A DNA stretch of 64,000 bases from Dallia pectoralis (Eukaryota > Chordata > Actinopteri > Esociformes > Umbridae): assembly GCA_029465975.1 (NCBI GenBank), contig CM055739.1:13035289-13099288 (forward strand), written 5' to 3'. A model generated the notes under the pieces. It was not told the origin of the DNA. It did no database searches and was given only the letters and a program-made list of their open reading frames with translations. The position numbers and the translations under genes were made by a program. Positions within the stretch are counted from its first letter, which is position 1. Every line of letters starts with the position of its first letter. Positions 1-15,984 of the stretch are shown here, in pieces.

Positions 1-1992
1 TGATTCCTGCTTACAGGCAGAAATTAAAACTCTGCAAACCTGCAGTGAGGACATCAAAACAGTGGACCAGTGATGCGGTGGGGGATCTACAGTCATGCCT
101 TGACACTACAGACTGGGACATGTTCAGGTCTGCTACCAACAGCCTCGATGAGTTCACAGAAGCGGTCACATCTTACATCAGCTTCTGTGAGGACTCCTGC
201 ATTACAACACGCGCCAGGGTGAATTTCAACAATGATAAGCCCTGGTTCTCTGCTAAACTCAGAAAGTTGAGGCTGGAGAAAGAAAGCGTTCAGGAGCGGG
301 GACAGAGACATTTTCAAAGAGGCTAAGAACCGGTTTAGCAAGGAGATTAGAGTGGCTAAACAACGGTACTCAGAGAAATTAAAACAACAATTCTCTGCTA
401 ACGACTCTGCCTCTGTCTGGAGGGGTCTGAGGCAAATTACCAACTACAAGCCCAGAGCCCCCCACACCACCAACGACTCTCGCCTAGCCAACGACCTGAA
501 TGAGTTTTACTGCAGATTCGAAAGGCAGCTGGACGGCCCTGCACTCCCCTCCCCCTCTCCCCCTAACCCCCACCTCAGATGCATCTCTCACCATTCAAGA
601 CAGAGATGTATACGGACTCTTCAAGAGGCAGAACCCCCGCAAATCAGCGGGACCAGACTCTATCTCTCCAGCCACCCTTAAGCACTGCGCTGACCAGCTG
701 TCTCCCATGTTCACCGCCATCTTCAACACCTCCCTGGAGACATGCCATGTGCCAGCCTGTCTTAAGGCCTCTATCATTATCCCAGTGCCTAAAAAGCCAA
801 GGCCAACAGGACATAATGACTACAGACCCGTCCAGCTGACCTCTGTGGTAATGAAGTCCTTCGAACGTCTTGTGCTGACTCACCTTAAAACAATCACAGA
901 CCCTCTACTAGACCCCCTGCAGTTTGCCTACAGAGCCAACCGGTCGGGGACGATGCAGTCAACATGGCCCTCCACTTCACTCTCCAGCACCTGGATTCCC
1001 CTGCAACATATGCGAGGATCCTGTTTGTTGACTTCAGCTCCGCCTTCAACACCATCATCCCTGCCCTTCTACATGACAAGCTCTCCCAGCTCAACGTACC
1101 AGACTCCACCTGCAGGTGGATCACAGACTTCCTGTCTGACAGGAAGCAGTGCGTCAAGCTGGGGTCACAAGTCTCTGACTCCCGGTCCATTAGCACCGGG
1201 TCCCCCCAGGGCTGCGTCCTTTCTCCTCTGCTCTTCTCCCTGTACACCAACAGTTGCACCTCAAGTCATCCATCTGTTAAGATCCTGAAGTTTGCGGACG
1301 ACACCACCCTCATTGGGCTCATCTCCGGTGGGGACGAGTCTGACTACAGGCTGGAAGCTGACAAACTGGTGACCTGGTGCAGCCAGAACAACTTAGAGCT
1401 CAATGCTCTAAAGACAGTGGAGATGGTTGTGGACTTCAGGAGAAACTCAGCCCCACTCTCACCCATCACCCTGTGTGGCTCCCCCGTCAATACGGTAGAG
1501 TCCTTCCGCTTCCTGGTCACCAGCCTCTCACAGGACCTCAAGTGGGATTTAAACATCTGCTCACTGACCAGGAAAGCTCAACAGAGGAGGTACTTCCTTC
1601 GGCAGCTGAAGAAATTCAACCTGCCTAAGACTATGATGGTCCACTTCTAGTTTCTTCCCATGTGCTACTGGCCTCCTCAACAAGGCCAGGGGTGCACACA
1701 AGCCTTGAACTATGACCCATCTCACTTAAGCCTCGAACTCTGACCCACTACTTTTGCACATTGCCTGATTTGCACTACATTTTTTGCTCTATTGCACTGT
1801 TGTTTTTTGGTATCTTATTGTTATTTTTTTGTACATACTATCCCGACCCCCTCATCCCTTTAGTTTAATTTATATTGTTCTATTCTTATGTTGCATGTAA
1901 GCACCTTCCTGCCACAGTAAATTCCTTGTCTGTTCACACATTCAATGGCGAATAAACACTTTTCTGATTCTGATTCTGATTCTGATTCTGAT
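1..1992 (+). mobile_element. L2/CR1-type LINE, 5' cut by window edge, degenerate
   Basis: Non-LTR retrotransposon copy. The window opens in the linker between endonuclease and reverse transcriptase; RT motifs follow, then a 3' UTR rich in T and a tail of TGATTC repeats at about 1962-1992. The tail, the single RT type and the absence of LTRs place it in the L2/CR1 group (Rex1/Babar-like families in fish are similar). The 5' end lies outside the window. No target-site duplication can be judged because only one end is visible. It is clearly inactive: the reading frame changes at least three times and the C-terminal part of the RT protein is missing. Confidence 0.9.
45..1650 (+). pseudogene. Reverse transcriptase ORF of the LINE, frameshifted
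   Basis: Remains of the LINE polyprotein that would copy the element RNA into DNA at a nicked target. Linker residues are read at 45-290 in frame 3. The frame moves to frame 1 near 290 (NRFSKEIRVAKQRYSEK), to frame 2 near 540 (KSAGPDSISPATLKHCAD, DYRPVQLTSVVMKSFERLVL), and back to frame 1 near 945. RT motif A is FVDFSSAFNTIIP (from 1024), the B region is GSPQGCVLSPLLFSLYTN, and the catalytic FADD box lies at 1291-1302. The protein stops just after LRQLKKFNLPK at 1650, and 3' UTR sequence follows at once, so the usual downstream C-terminal segment appears deleted. Family assignment rests on motif recognition, not on a search. Confidence 0.88.
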
Positions 1993-4582
1993 CACCAAGG
2001 GGAGGGACACCGGCAGATGTATTCTGGTTCATCCTAATCCGACTCTACAAGTCAATGGAATCCATGTTCACCTCATCATCTGCTTTGGGCTGCTCTGTGT
2101 CGGCCAGCTCTGACGCATTTGAGGAAAAACAGGCCGAACCTACATTCTATCTAGACATGAACGACTCCAGGGCAAGAAACTGCCCCAGCAAGGTCCACCC
2201 TCCAAAACAGATCCTGCAGCAGGCAGAAGTCAGGCGGTCTAGACATAGATATGCAGACCCCACATCAGTTTCCTTCCGTTTGCTCTGGCCCCTGTGTCCC
2301 ACAGATACTAATAAAACTATGCTCACCAACCAACCCCATACTGCCTGACCATTGTATGGTAGCACACATACCCCTAGCTGGGAAATGCATTGAAAGGCTG
2401 ATCAGGGCATTACTACACCATCATCATCTCTAAACTCCGGTACCAGTCAGATTTGCATTTAGCGCCAACATTCAAAGTGCAGTGGTTTTTAGTAGCAGAT
2501 GTTGTAATTCTGAGCAACACATGTAAACGCCTGTTAGCAAACGTTTTCTATCTGTTAATGTTTACCTATTGGTCATTTCTCCTCCCCGGACAGACTGCAT
2601 CCCAGCTTAAGAAAGGCAACTGCACTGCTCTCAATAGCGTAGATACAGTTAATAAGCGTATATGGATTCTTTTCTCCAAGATTAGAGAGGTTTTATGGAC
2701 ACAGATTAAGCAACCTCACAGGTTAGGATTTTTCTGTCCTATACAAGGCTTATTCTGTGTTTGAGAAAGCAGGCGATTAGATTTGGACCGGAGAGAAACT
2801 AAAACCCTGTGAAGAGTGAAGAATTTGGGGCATTCTGTCTATCTGCTAATTATAACTTTCTTAATGGCTGGCTATTAAAGGTCTTCTGAATAACTTACAC
2901 GTTTGACACTGAGACCAGTGGGGGAAACATGCAAGTGAACACTCCAATGAGAGGAGAGAGTGAGCACACTGCTGATTATATAATCCAATCATAGCAGCAG
3001 GCCTAACGAACACTCCGCCCATGTCAACACTGACAGCGGAATTAGCCAATTGAATGCTCATCATTCTGGACCATGTGAGTAACAGTTCAAATAATGAAAC
3101 ACTGTTGGCCGAAATGAGACATTTGAAAAACATGTCAAAACACGAAATACATGACACAAAATTAAGTGTTTGCATTAAAACATACAAATTATGATTAATA
3201 TTAAGTTATTTCAATCAATCATTACAATGGCACAATTAATAATAACTACATTTATTCAATGTAACCTAGCATGGTTTATGGCTCTTTTATGTGTGTGTAT
3301 GTGCTTTTTGTTGATCTTATAACTATAGTATACCATAAAAGGCAACTCAAATTATTACATTTATTTATTTTATTATTATTCATTTATTTTCTTCCCCTAA
3401 TGTTTTACTTACTATGACAAATGCAGAATTTCACTGAATAGCCAGACCATCCAGACACAAAACGCTACAGTATTTTACACACAAATGCTGTATCTAAATC
3501 AAATGAAAAAGAAAATTGAAGCAGGATAACAAATATATGCAAAGAAAGACTTTTCATACATGATTGGTACAGCAATGACTTATTGGTCATTCTTGAAAAT
3601 TCGTAGTATTGATGCTAAAGTTTTACATTTTGCTAAACCCGCTACTCAGCCCTGTTCTTAAAAAAGCCATGATTGACAACGTGGTAAACAAGAACATCCC
3701 AAACGTCATCAACATTTTCTTTGTATTCCACTTTGAGATTATCCACCAGCACGCGTCACTTCCCCTTGATTAGTGTATTCTTGCAAATAGCAAGTTACAA
3801 GTAACCTGTTTTATGCATGAATACGGACTGATTGCTGATTAAACATTTGTCCAAAATACATTTTCTATCTGCGTGGAATAGGCTCACATTTAAAGGAGTA
3901 TTATGAAGAGGCGTGAACAAATTATTTTATTTTGTTCGACATGATTTACTCAACTGAGTTCTGCGTTTTCTTTGTGGAGAGTTGTGTTTTCTGTTGGTCA
4001 AACATGTTGTCGGTGTTGACGTTGTGTGTGAATCCAATGAGGTCGAATGACCAAAATTACCAAATCAACCAAACTGTTGAGTTCTTATATTAAACTTGAA
4101 CCCTGCTTTATTAAAAGTACCTCAGCAATCACCAAAACCATAATTGTTAGCATGTTTTCTTGTAGCATGTAAGGGCTTACTGTTGATCTTCACTTAACAA
4201 ACCGTGTGCAAATATCATTCGCTATTCAATCGACCGTCACGGCCGCCAAAAGCAGTATGACAGCGTTTAGAACATAGCGTATGTCCACAGCTATCCAATT
4301 GGTCCGTTTTGTGTTGCTCATTGTCAGAGGTTGCAGTTTTTTCTTTTCTACCTCATGTCTAATTGCTCCCACCTGGTTAGAGGGTTGCAATCACAAAACA
4401 CAGTGGAATTTAAGGATTTTTTTGCGTTGTTCTGCATTTGCCAGTTTTTTGTTGTTGTTGTTGTTTTACCCGACCGTGACCTTTAATCTCCAGTGAGACA
4501 AACTAAAGATTCCCCCAAATAAATTGCAAGAGGTAAACATATGTTTTGCTTAATTAATGACATCCTGTGTACAATTTGGCAA
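1993..4582. other. Non-coding DNA, no gene seen
   Basis: AT-rich, mostly unique sequence. Short open frames (for example 2055-2348) have no recognisable domain or start context. A T-rich run lies near 3360-3400 and a short GTT run near 4448-4465. Nothing else is supported. Confidence 0.6.
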
Positions 4583-4749
4583 TGTTTGTGTGTGTGTATG
4601 TGTGAATGTGTATGCGTGCACGTGTTTGTGTGAATGTGTGTATATGTGTGTGTGTGTGTGTTTGTGTGTGTGTGTATGTGTGAATGTGTTTGCGTGCACG
4701 TGTTTGTGTGAATGTGTATGTTTGTGTGTCTGTATGTTTGTGTGTCTGT

Positions 4750-4788
<39 letters not shown>

Positions 4789-4790
4789 TC

Positions 4791-4821
<31 letters not shown>

Positions 4822-4968
4822 TTGTGTGTGTGTGTATGTGAATGTGTTTGCGTGCACGTGTTTGTGTGAATGTGTATGTTTGTGTGTCTGTATGTTTGTG
4901 TGTGTGTGTGTGCGTGTGCGTGTGTGTGTGTGTGTCTGTGTGTCTGTGTGTGTGTGTGTGTGTGTGTA
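4583..4968. repeat. Compound TG array with higher-order unit
   Basis: TG dinucleotides interrupted by TATG, TCTG and GAATG. The marker GCGTGCACGTG recurs near 4614, 4692 and 4850, that is at spacings of about 78 and 158 bp, showing a block of about 79 bp duplicated within the array. Open frames here encode only Val/Cys or Thr/His strings. Confidence 0.9.
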
Positions 4969-7209
4969 AGAGTGAATTTAGGATGTAGCCACTTATTCTC
5001 TTCAACTGTCCCTAAGCGTTCCATAACAGTCTTTTAAGGGTTCAGTGAAACGGCTGTTGCCCTGTAATGATATGTTCTACCAGACAGTTGGAGTTAGTAG
5101 TGGACAGAGACACATCCTAGGCACTTCCTGTCTAGGCTCCACCCCCTTTAGCCACCAGCTGCATGTAGTCAACATCTTGTTGCTAACAGATTAGCTTCCT
5201 CCACTGGCACTTTGCCCCAGACTGTTCGGCAACACGTGTGACTGCTGTCCTGGACCTTGTAAGGTAGGAGTAAATCACCCTGCATTCAGCGGATACCCCC
5301 CAGATTCCCTCAGGAGACCCCGCAATAAATCTCTCATCCACACGACAGGAAATAACGTCCCACTGCCAGCTCGCCAAGTCCCGATAAAAAAAGAGTTGCC
5401 CCAGATAAAAATCCAGCCAGAACAATTTCCCATCCCCCCGACCCTGAGTAATGAAAACAATTAACGGCTCTAATTACGTTCCTAAATCAGCGCTCAACAT
5501 GTTTCCCATTGATTTGATAGACCCGCTGAATTACGATGAGCTCAAATCAAATGGCCCTCCGCGATAAAATGCTTTACGGCGGGCCTGTCGGTACTGACAG
5601 CCACTCACAGGGTAGATAAATCTCTGGGAACACGGGGCATCTCCAGTGCCTCCCTGCTGTAACCTTAAAGGACCTAGAGGACGTCGGGAGTCCGTCTGGC
5701 GCGTGTCGTTGGCTGCACCGCTGCCAGACTAACGTATTTCCCTTACACGTTGCGTATAGAAATCGCTCAGTACGCCTAATCAATGGGGTCCACGGAATTC
5801 AAACGTACCCAGGTGGTAGATGTACTAGTCAATTTCCAAATAATTTACTACGCCGGAGAAAGTCGTTTCCAATCAGCGAGCTCGCTGAGAAGTGATTAAG
5901 TGGGGATTTTCTGCCGAAGGCTGGGAAATGCTTGAAATGAATAGATAGCTAAAGTGTTGGCGCGTTTAAAATATGAGTGTGGTTTTTAATAAGAGAATAC
6001 AGCACAATCTTCCGAAAACCAAATGAACAGACAAAAGAATTGCGAAATGAACGAGGCGGAGAGGGAAATAAATCTGTTTAGACCAGTCAGGGGAAAAACA
6101 GGAGAGAGGCGGCGATGTTTAACGTGCCATCAGCGGGATGTTATTAAAAAACGACAGTGTTTTATTAAACAGATAACGTGGGGAGAACAAGATAAAGTGA
6201 CTGAGTACAAGGCAGGTTTTTTTTTCTTCATTTTGTGCATCGGAGACTGGAAGAGCGACTCGAGAGATAGAGGAGAGAAATGCGAGGAGCTGAGCAACAC
6301 AGAAGTCCATTCGCCGTGTGGTCTGAGGTAGCGAGGCGACTTTTTGTTGCCCGTTGCGGAGATGCTGCAATGACAAGGGAAGTGTTAACAGCCGCGGTAC
6401 AGTGGAATAACAATAAGAGACATGGCAGACATGGGGTACTGACAAAACCCCCCTGACTCGCATGGGACGAATGAAAAATGAGCCCATACTTGCGTGTACC
6501 CCCCCCCACACACACACACACTGGCGTCAATGTCACTGAGATCACTAACAAACACAAACACGGGCGCCCGCAAACTGGCAAGCACACGCGCGACCAGGCG
6601 GGTCCTCACTCCCTCAGCTTGACTTCCCATTCGCCGACGTTGTGTGCCTGACAACCAACAACAAGTCAGCTTACAGGAAAAAAGGTTCACCAACTGACAT
6701 TGCGGTACCAAGAGAACAATGTCTTCCTCGACGTCGGCGAAACAACAGAGACGATTGTTATTCACGCCAACTGGCCTGCGGGTGGGCGGGCGGGGGGGGG
6801 GGGGGGGTTATTGGCTGTGTGAAGTTCCTCTGTGTTCACACAACTCAGCACTTTTTCACGTAGAATCAAAATCAGAGTTATTGTTGTCCAGACTCCCTCA
6901 GGCGGTTGAAGAAGAATGACAAGCCACCCTAGGTTTTTTCGGACACTTTGAATGGACCGTGGTGAGCATCCTGTTGGGGTGGCTTCACACACAGCCTTAA
7001 GGCCCTCCAGCGGGTGGTGTAGCTGGGGCTCAGAGCTTCTACGGGGTCCCTGCTCCCAACCAGCCAAGTCATCTATCTGAAACGACGCCTGACCAGAGCC
7101 TATGGCATTATCAAGGATCATGTTAACCCCAACCACGTGGTGTTTATTTGCCTACCAACCATTGAATGAGTATTAGATCAATGTGTTGGGTGTTGTTTTG
7201 TACGCAATA
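4969..7209. other. Non-coding DNA with short simple repeats
   Basis: Unique sequence without a supported gene. It holds a short CA run near 6507-6522 and a G run of about 17 bases near 6790-6807. The block 5440-5960 is listed separately as a candidate regulatory element. Confidence 0.55.
5440..5960. promoter_or_regulatory. Candidate conserved non-coding block
   Basis: Complex, non-repetitive sequence with several homeodomain-like cores (TCTAATTACG near 5470, CCTAATCAATGG near 5775, GAAGTGATTAAG near 5890). No coding potential. The call is by appearance only; cross-species alignment would decide. Confidence 0.2.
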
Positions 7210-7839
7210 GGCTCGGAGACTGTTTGTATCTGCAAGAGGCTCGGAGACTGTTTGTATCTGCAAGAGGCTCGGAGACTGTTTGTATCTGCAAGAGGCTCGG
7301 AGACTGTTTGTATCTGCAAGAGGCTCGGAGACTGTTTGTATCTGCAAGAGGCTCGGAGACTGTTTGTATCTGCAAGAGGCTCGGAGACTGTTTGTATCTG
7401 CAAGAGGCTCGGAGACTGTTTGTATCTGCAAGAGGCTCGGAGACTGTTTGTATCTGCAAGAGGCTCGGAGACTGTTTGTATCTGCAAGAGGCTCGGAGAC
7501 TGTTTGTATCTGCAAGAGGCTCGGAGACTGTTTGTATCTGCAAGAGGCTCGGAGACTGTTTGTATCTGCAAGAGGCTCGGAGACTGTTTGTATCTGCAAG
7601 AGGCTCAGAGACTGTTTGTATCTGCAAGAGGCCTGGAGACTGTTTGTATCTGCAAGAGGCCTGGAGACTGTTTGTGTCTGCAAGAGGCTCGGAGAATGTT
7701 TGTATCTGCAAGAGGCTCGGAGACTGTTTGTATCTGCAAGAGGCTCGGAGACTGTTTGTATCTGCAAGAGGCTCAGAGACTGTTTGTATCTGCAAGAGGC
7801 TCGGAGACTGTTTGTATCTGCAAGAGGCTCAGAGACTGT
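7210..7839. repeat. 28-bp minisatellite, about 22.5 copies
   Basis: Perfect or near-perfect tandem copies of a unit containing GGCTCGGAGACTGTTTG followed by TATCTGCAAGA. The first 14 or so copies are identical; variants (CTCAGAG, GCCTGG, TGTGTCTG, GAGAATG) occur only after about 7600. Because 28 is not a multiple of three and the unit has few stops, several frames on both strands stay open for about 200 codons; these are not genes. Confidence 0.97.
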
Positions 7840-7874
7840 AAACTCAGCATTGACCAATACATAGAGATAAAATA

Positions 7875-8222
7875 CCCAATTTACAGGACACCTTCAGGTG
7901 TCTGCTGGTAATGTCTTGCTGCCAGATACCACAGGACACATATAGGGATCTGCTGCTAATGTCTTGGTACCAGATACCACAGGTCACCTTCAGGGATCTG
8001 CTGGTAATGTCTTGCTGCCAGATACCACAGGACACATACAGGGGTCTGCTGCTAATGTCTTGGTGCCAGATACCACAGGACACCTTCAGGGATCTGCTGC
8101 TAATGCCTTGGTACCAGATACCACAGGTCACCTTCGGGGGTCTTTTAGAGCGTAAGCCCCAGCAGGACAGCAGTGTTTTGACGGCATGCCAAGTACCCCA
8201 TCAGTGTATACTTATGTGCCTA
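7875..8222 (+). mobile_element. Tc1/mariner transposase C-terminal fragment with internal 48-bp tandem repeat
   Basis: The plus strand encodes a piece matching the C-terminus of a fish Tc1-like transposase: after a leading ...LQD the motif DLLLMSWCQIPQDTFR is repeated about five times with small changes, then the usual following segment (GLLERKPQQDSSVLTA) appears once. The unit is 48 bp, exactly 16 codons; starts are seen at 7886, 7934 and 7982. The same protein segment occurs singly in the remnant at 19327-19893. The transposase N-terminus and catalytic core are absent, so the fragment is dead. Confidence 0.8.
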
Positions 8223-9817
8223 ACAGACTGAGACTTTAGTGTTTGTACGATAAGGATAGGAGTGTGTGTGTGTGTGTGTGTGTGTGGGAGAGGGGGTGGG
8301 GCAAATAATTATAGTGAGCTAGAAAAAAACAACCAGTGGCAACGGTAGGTCACCTCTAAACAACAAAGCCAGGGTTTCCTTTTACTTCTCTCCCCCGTGT
8401 AGTACATGAAACACTTACTAGACTGGGGGGGGGTTAGTAAAACACCAGCCATCGATCCTCCTCTCACCCCCCAGTGGAGCCCAGGGATCAGCAGAACAGT
8501 ACAGTCACGACCACCGCCACAGCCAGACAATAGCAATTTAAAGATAGCATCTGGGCTCGCCCGCGGACCTGTATCCCCAGCTATCTCCGTAAGACGTGAG
8601 CGATGTCCTCGCCGCGCGCCGCCTGTGGCTTCGAGAAACGGAGACGGTTTCGCCGTAGCTCACTGTGCGCCATGAGTCACACCCGGCAATTCCTGCCCGA
8701 AGAACACAGGAAACAGGAAACGAAGGATGCTACCCGGCAGCTCCATTTCCTGTGAAGCTCTGAGGTCCGATCTGGACGATATTACAGTAACCAATTCTGA
8801 GCACACACACGCCACATGAAACGTGATTCCCTATAGAGTGAGCTTATTTTAATCCAGGGCCCATAGTAATGAATGCGTCCCTTGCCAAATAAGGTAAACG
8901 TGAGTTTTCCCACAGGAGTTATCTTAGTTGTATTAGGGTTTAAAGAACCGGTCCACTACAGACCTCTCTGACCCAGATGTACATTTCTGAGAAAGTTTAA
9001 CTGAAAAATGGCGTAGGTAGTACTATCTTATACTAAGGACAGAACACACACACACTCACACTCACACACAACACAAGACGTCTACCAACCAGAACAGCTA
9101 AATCACCAACCCAATTTGCAAAGAAAACTCGCCCCCGTAAACACAATGCACGACTTGATGTTTTAATAACACCACTTGACTGATCTGTCATTTTGCAATG
9201 GGTGGATGTTTTAATAACTTCACCCATGAAGCCGAACGGAAACCAATATGGGTTCAGGATTTATAAAGGTTAGGGAAAAGGGTTCCCTGAAACTACTGAA
9301 CCCCATAAACACCCACAACAACGCAGCAAGCTGCATACTACAAGGTCAAAGGCATTCACGTTGTCCCTGGTGGATGGAACATATCACTTATTTGACCAGC
9401 TCCAAACCTGATCTGGTACCCACAGAGTCGGCGTGTTCTGGCAAATTCCACAGGAGAGCGGGCGGTAAATGACAGACCTTGGTTTACAAAGGCTTGTGGG
9501 TTCCCTTTGAAGGATGAAACACGAGCGGTTGCAAACAATCCAATTCAGTACAGGCCTGATACGAGTTTAGGGAACATCCAAGGCTTGAAAAGCAGTGTTA
9601 CGTTGTCACGTTTGCATTTAGGTGTGACGTAGCCACAGAAGACAGAGAGAAAGAGAGACAATGGGAGAGAGGCAGAGCGAGTGAGAAGGGAATGGTGAAA
9701 AGGAGAGACAGAGATGTCACTGCTTCAGTAGTTTCAGGTGCCTAAGCCACACACATCTTTGAATAATCTGGGATATGAATTGAGGACAAGGGAGAAAGGT
9801 GGTGCTGAGCTGTACAT
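8223..9817. other. Non-coding DNA, no gene seen
   Basis: Contains a TG run near 8261-8286 and a CA/CACT run near 9046-9075. A CpG-richer patch lies at about 8545-8680 (GCCGCGCGCCGCC near 8610) but without splice or promoter signals that I can defend. GA-rich sequence occurs near 9640-9715. Confidence 0.5.
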
Positions 9818-10172
9818 GCACACACACATACACAGACACACGCACGCACAATGCACACACATAGATACACACACAGACAGATACACACACACACACACAA
9901 ACACACACACAGACAGACAGATACACACACACACAGACAGATACACACACACACACACGCACGCACGCACAATGCACACACACACACACACAGACAGATA
10001 CACACAAACACACACACACAGACAGACACACAGATACACACACACACAGACAGATACACACACACACAGACAGATACACACACACACACACACACAGACA
10101 GATACACACACACACACACAGACAGATACACAGACACATAGATACACACACACACACACAAACACACACACA
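9818..10172. repeat. CA array with AGACAGATA interruptions
   Basis: CA dinucleotides broken by GACAGATA and twice by the marker GCACGCACAATGCACAC (near 9842 and 9960). The same marker occurs in the array at 10755-10988, so the two are related. Confidence 0.9.
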
Positions 10173-10265
10173 CTGGTACTTTGTTTGCGGTCGCCAAGCA
10201 ACATAGGAAACGTACCGAACTAATCTACAAAGCAACTCCTTAATGAGGCTGAGTCCTCCAACCAG

Positions 10266-10332
10266 CCTCACCTTCGTCACACTCACCGTCTTTACACTCA
10301 CCGTCGTCACACTCACCGTCGTCACACTCACT
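10266..10332. repeat. 15-bp tandem repeat, about 4.5 copies
   Basis: Unit close to CTCACCGTCGTCACA, slightly diverged in the first copies. It gives a Thr-Leu-Thr-Val-Val string on the plus strand but there is no other sign of coding. Confidence 0.85.
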
Positions 10333-10754
10333 ACCACCGTAGGGCTTGGTCCACAGGCTAACTCCTTCTCCAGAAGGTCAACCGTGGGTACATTTGTTGT
10401 GGCTGTTCCAAGCTTTTATTTCTCCCCCTCGCCGGTGTACAGCTTCGTTGCCCCGACCAATCTGCCTCAATTTATCAAAGGCCATATGGGAACAACTTGC
10501 TCCGAGGGTGTTTTTTATTAGGACACTCTGTTTGAGGAGGAGGAATCTGATAAGCACATGCTATTTCCGGCATGTGGAGTGGTTGGTTTATAAGCATCAC
10601 GGCTGTAGTGACCAACTCATACTCTTGAACTTGGGACAACCAGTGTGTAAAAATAACCACCACCAGAAGGCTGCTAATACAAATCCAAATAAAAACTAAT
10701 ATTAACTAACGGCATCGATTTAATTCGTCTCAGGCATACTCAGTGAGAAAGAGA

Positions 10755-10888
10755 CACACACACACACACACAGACACACACACACACATAGATACACACA
10801 CAGACAGATACACACACACACAAACACACACAGACAGACAGATACACACACACACACAGACAGATACACACACACACGCACGCACAAT

Positions 10889-10927
<39 letters not shown>

Positions 10928-10988
10928 TACACACACAGACAGACACACACACAGACAGACACACACACACACACACACACACACACGC
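10755..10988. repeat. CA array with AGACAGATA interruptions
   Basis: Same composition as the array at 9818-10172, including the marker CGCACGCACAATGCACAC near 10878. It ends in ACGCGCGC at about 10987. Confidence 0.9.
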
Positions 10989-14717
<3,729 letters not shown>

Positions 14718-14834
14718 CATGTGTGTATGTCTGTGTGTCTTTGTGTGTGTGGGTCTGTGTGTGTGTGTATGTCTGTGTGTCTGTGTGTGTGTGTGTGGGT
14801 CTGTGTGTGTGTGTGTGTGTGTCTGTCCGTGTAT
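14718..14834. repeat. TG array with TCTG interruptions
   Basis: TG dinucleotides with TATGTCTG and GGGTCTG interruptions. Confidence 0.9.
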
Positions 14835-14947
14835 GTGTGTCTGTACGTGAGGAGTAAGATTGCAGGAATGTGGGGGCAAACAGAATGTGTGCGGTAGTGC
14901 TAGATAGACATTAGTGTGTGTGGAAGTGCGTTCTAAGTATATACTGA

Positions 14948-15240
14948 AATGTACAGAGCGTGAAGTGTACGAGTGTGACGGTGTGGAGTGTGTGAGTGTG
15001 ACAGTGTGAAGTGTATGAGTGTGACAGTGTGAAGTGTACGAGTGTGACAGTGTGAAGTGTACGAGTGTGATGGTGTGAAGTGTACGAGTGTGGAGTGTAC
15101 GAGTGTGACGTCTGGAGTGTGCGAGTGTGACATGGTGGAGTGTGACTGTGTGGAGTGTGCGAGTGTGACATGGTGGAGTGTATACGAGTTTGACGGTGTG
15201 CAGTGTGCGAGTTTGACGGTGTGCAGTGTGCAAGTGTGGT
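14948..15240. repeat. Imperfect 23-bp minisatellite
   Basis: Unit near AGTGTGACAGTGTGAAGTGT plus ACG, well conserved at 14960-15090 and degenerating to the right. A minus-strand frame through it (His/Thr/Ser rich) is a repeat artefact. Confidence 0.85.
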
Positions 15241-15984
15241 AGGTATACAAAGCTCTACACACAGCCCGTCAGAGTGAGGTGGCACAGTCAAGCTGGACAT
15301 GGGGGCGGCCTCTGGCATCAGAGTGTGCGCTGTGTGTTCAGGTGCCAGGCTGTCCAAGCAGCACTCTGGAAGCTACGAGCTGTCGTGGAAGTGGAAGTGC
15401 CAGGAGAAACACAGGTGCGCCGGCCCCAGGGTCCATATGGCAGAAGTAACCAGAACAGGTGCAGTTGGTCAACATAAAAACATAGAAAACACGGAGCGGG
15501 AGAGAGGTAGAGCAAGAAAGGCTAGAGGGAGAGAAGTAGAGAGAGAAAGGCTAGAGAGAGAGAGAGAGAGAGTAGAGGAAGAGCGGGAGACATGAGGTAA
15601 AGTGAGAGAGTGGGAAGAGCAAAAAAGAGAGAAAGAGAACGTGGAAGGAAGGAAAATCATTGAAGGTCAACCAACCATTACAGGAGTCCATGTACAGCAG
15701 TATGACGGTTTGCCACAAATGGTTTGACAATGATTTTCCTCCCACAACCACTCCACCCTCTCCCCCTCAATCTGTGCACGGTCCGGGCCACCTGGGCAGT
15801 ACCACAGCCAGTGTAGCCGGTCCAATCGGGCCGATGACACGCCACTCATTGCCACCCCCTGGTCCAGGCCTGTGTATCCCCGGGGAGATATTGTCATAGT
15901 CAACGGCGGAGGTTAAGACCAACAGGTTCTAAGTATAGACCCGCGATAAGTGTCGACTAATATAGCGCGCGTACTTGAGATTCC
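15241..15984. other. Non-coding DNA with GA-rich tract
   Basis: A GA-rich tract runs at about 15495-15655. The part 15760-15900 is complex and GC-rich. No gene recognised. Confidence 0.5.

Noticed and set aside
2055..2365. Open frames downstream of the LINE
   Set aside because: About 70-100 codons, no known motif, overlapping frames on both strands.
7183..7911. CRISPR-like array of 28-bp repeats
   Set aside because: Repeats abut with no spacers; eukaryotic minisatellite.
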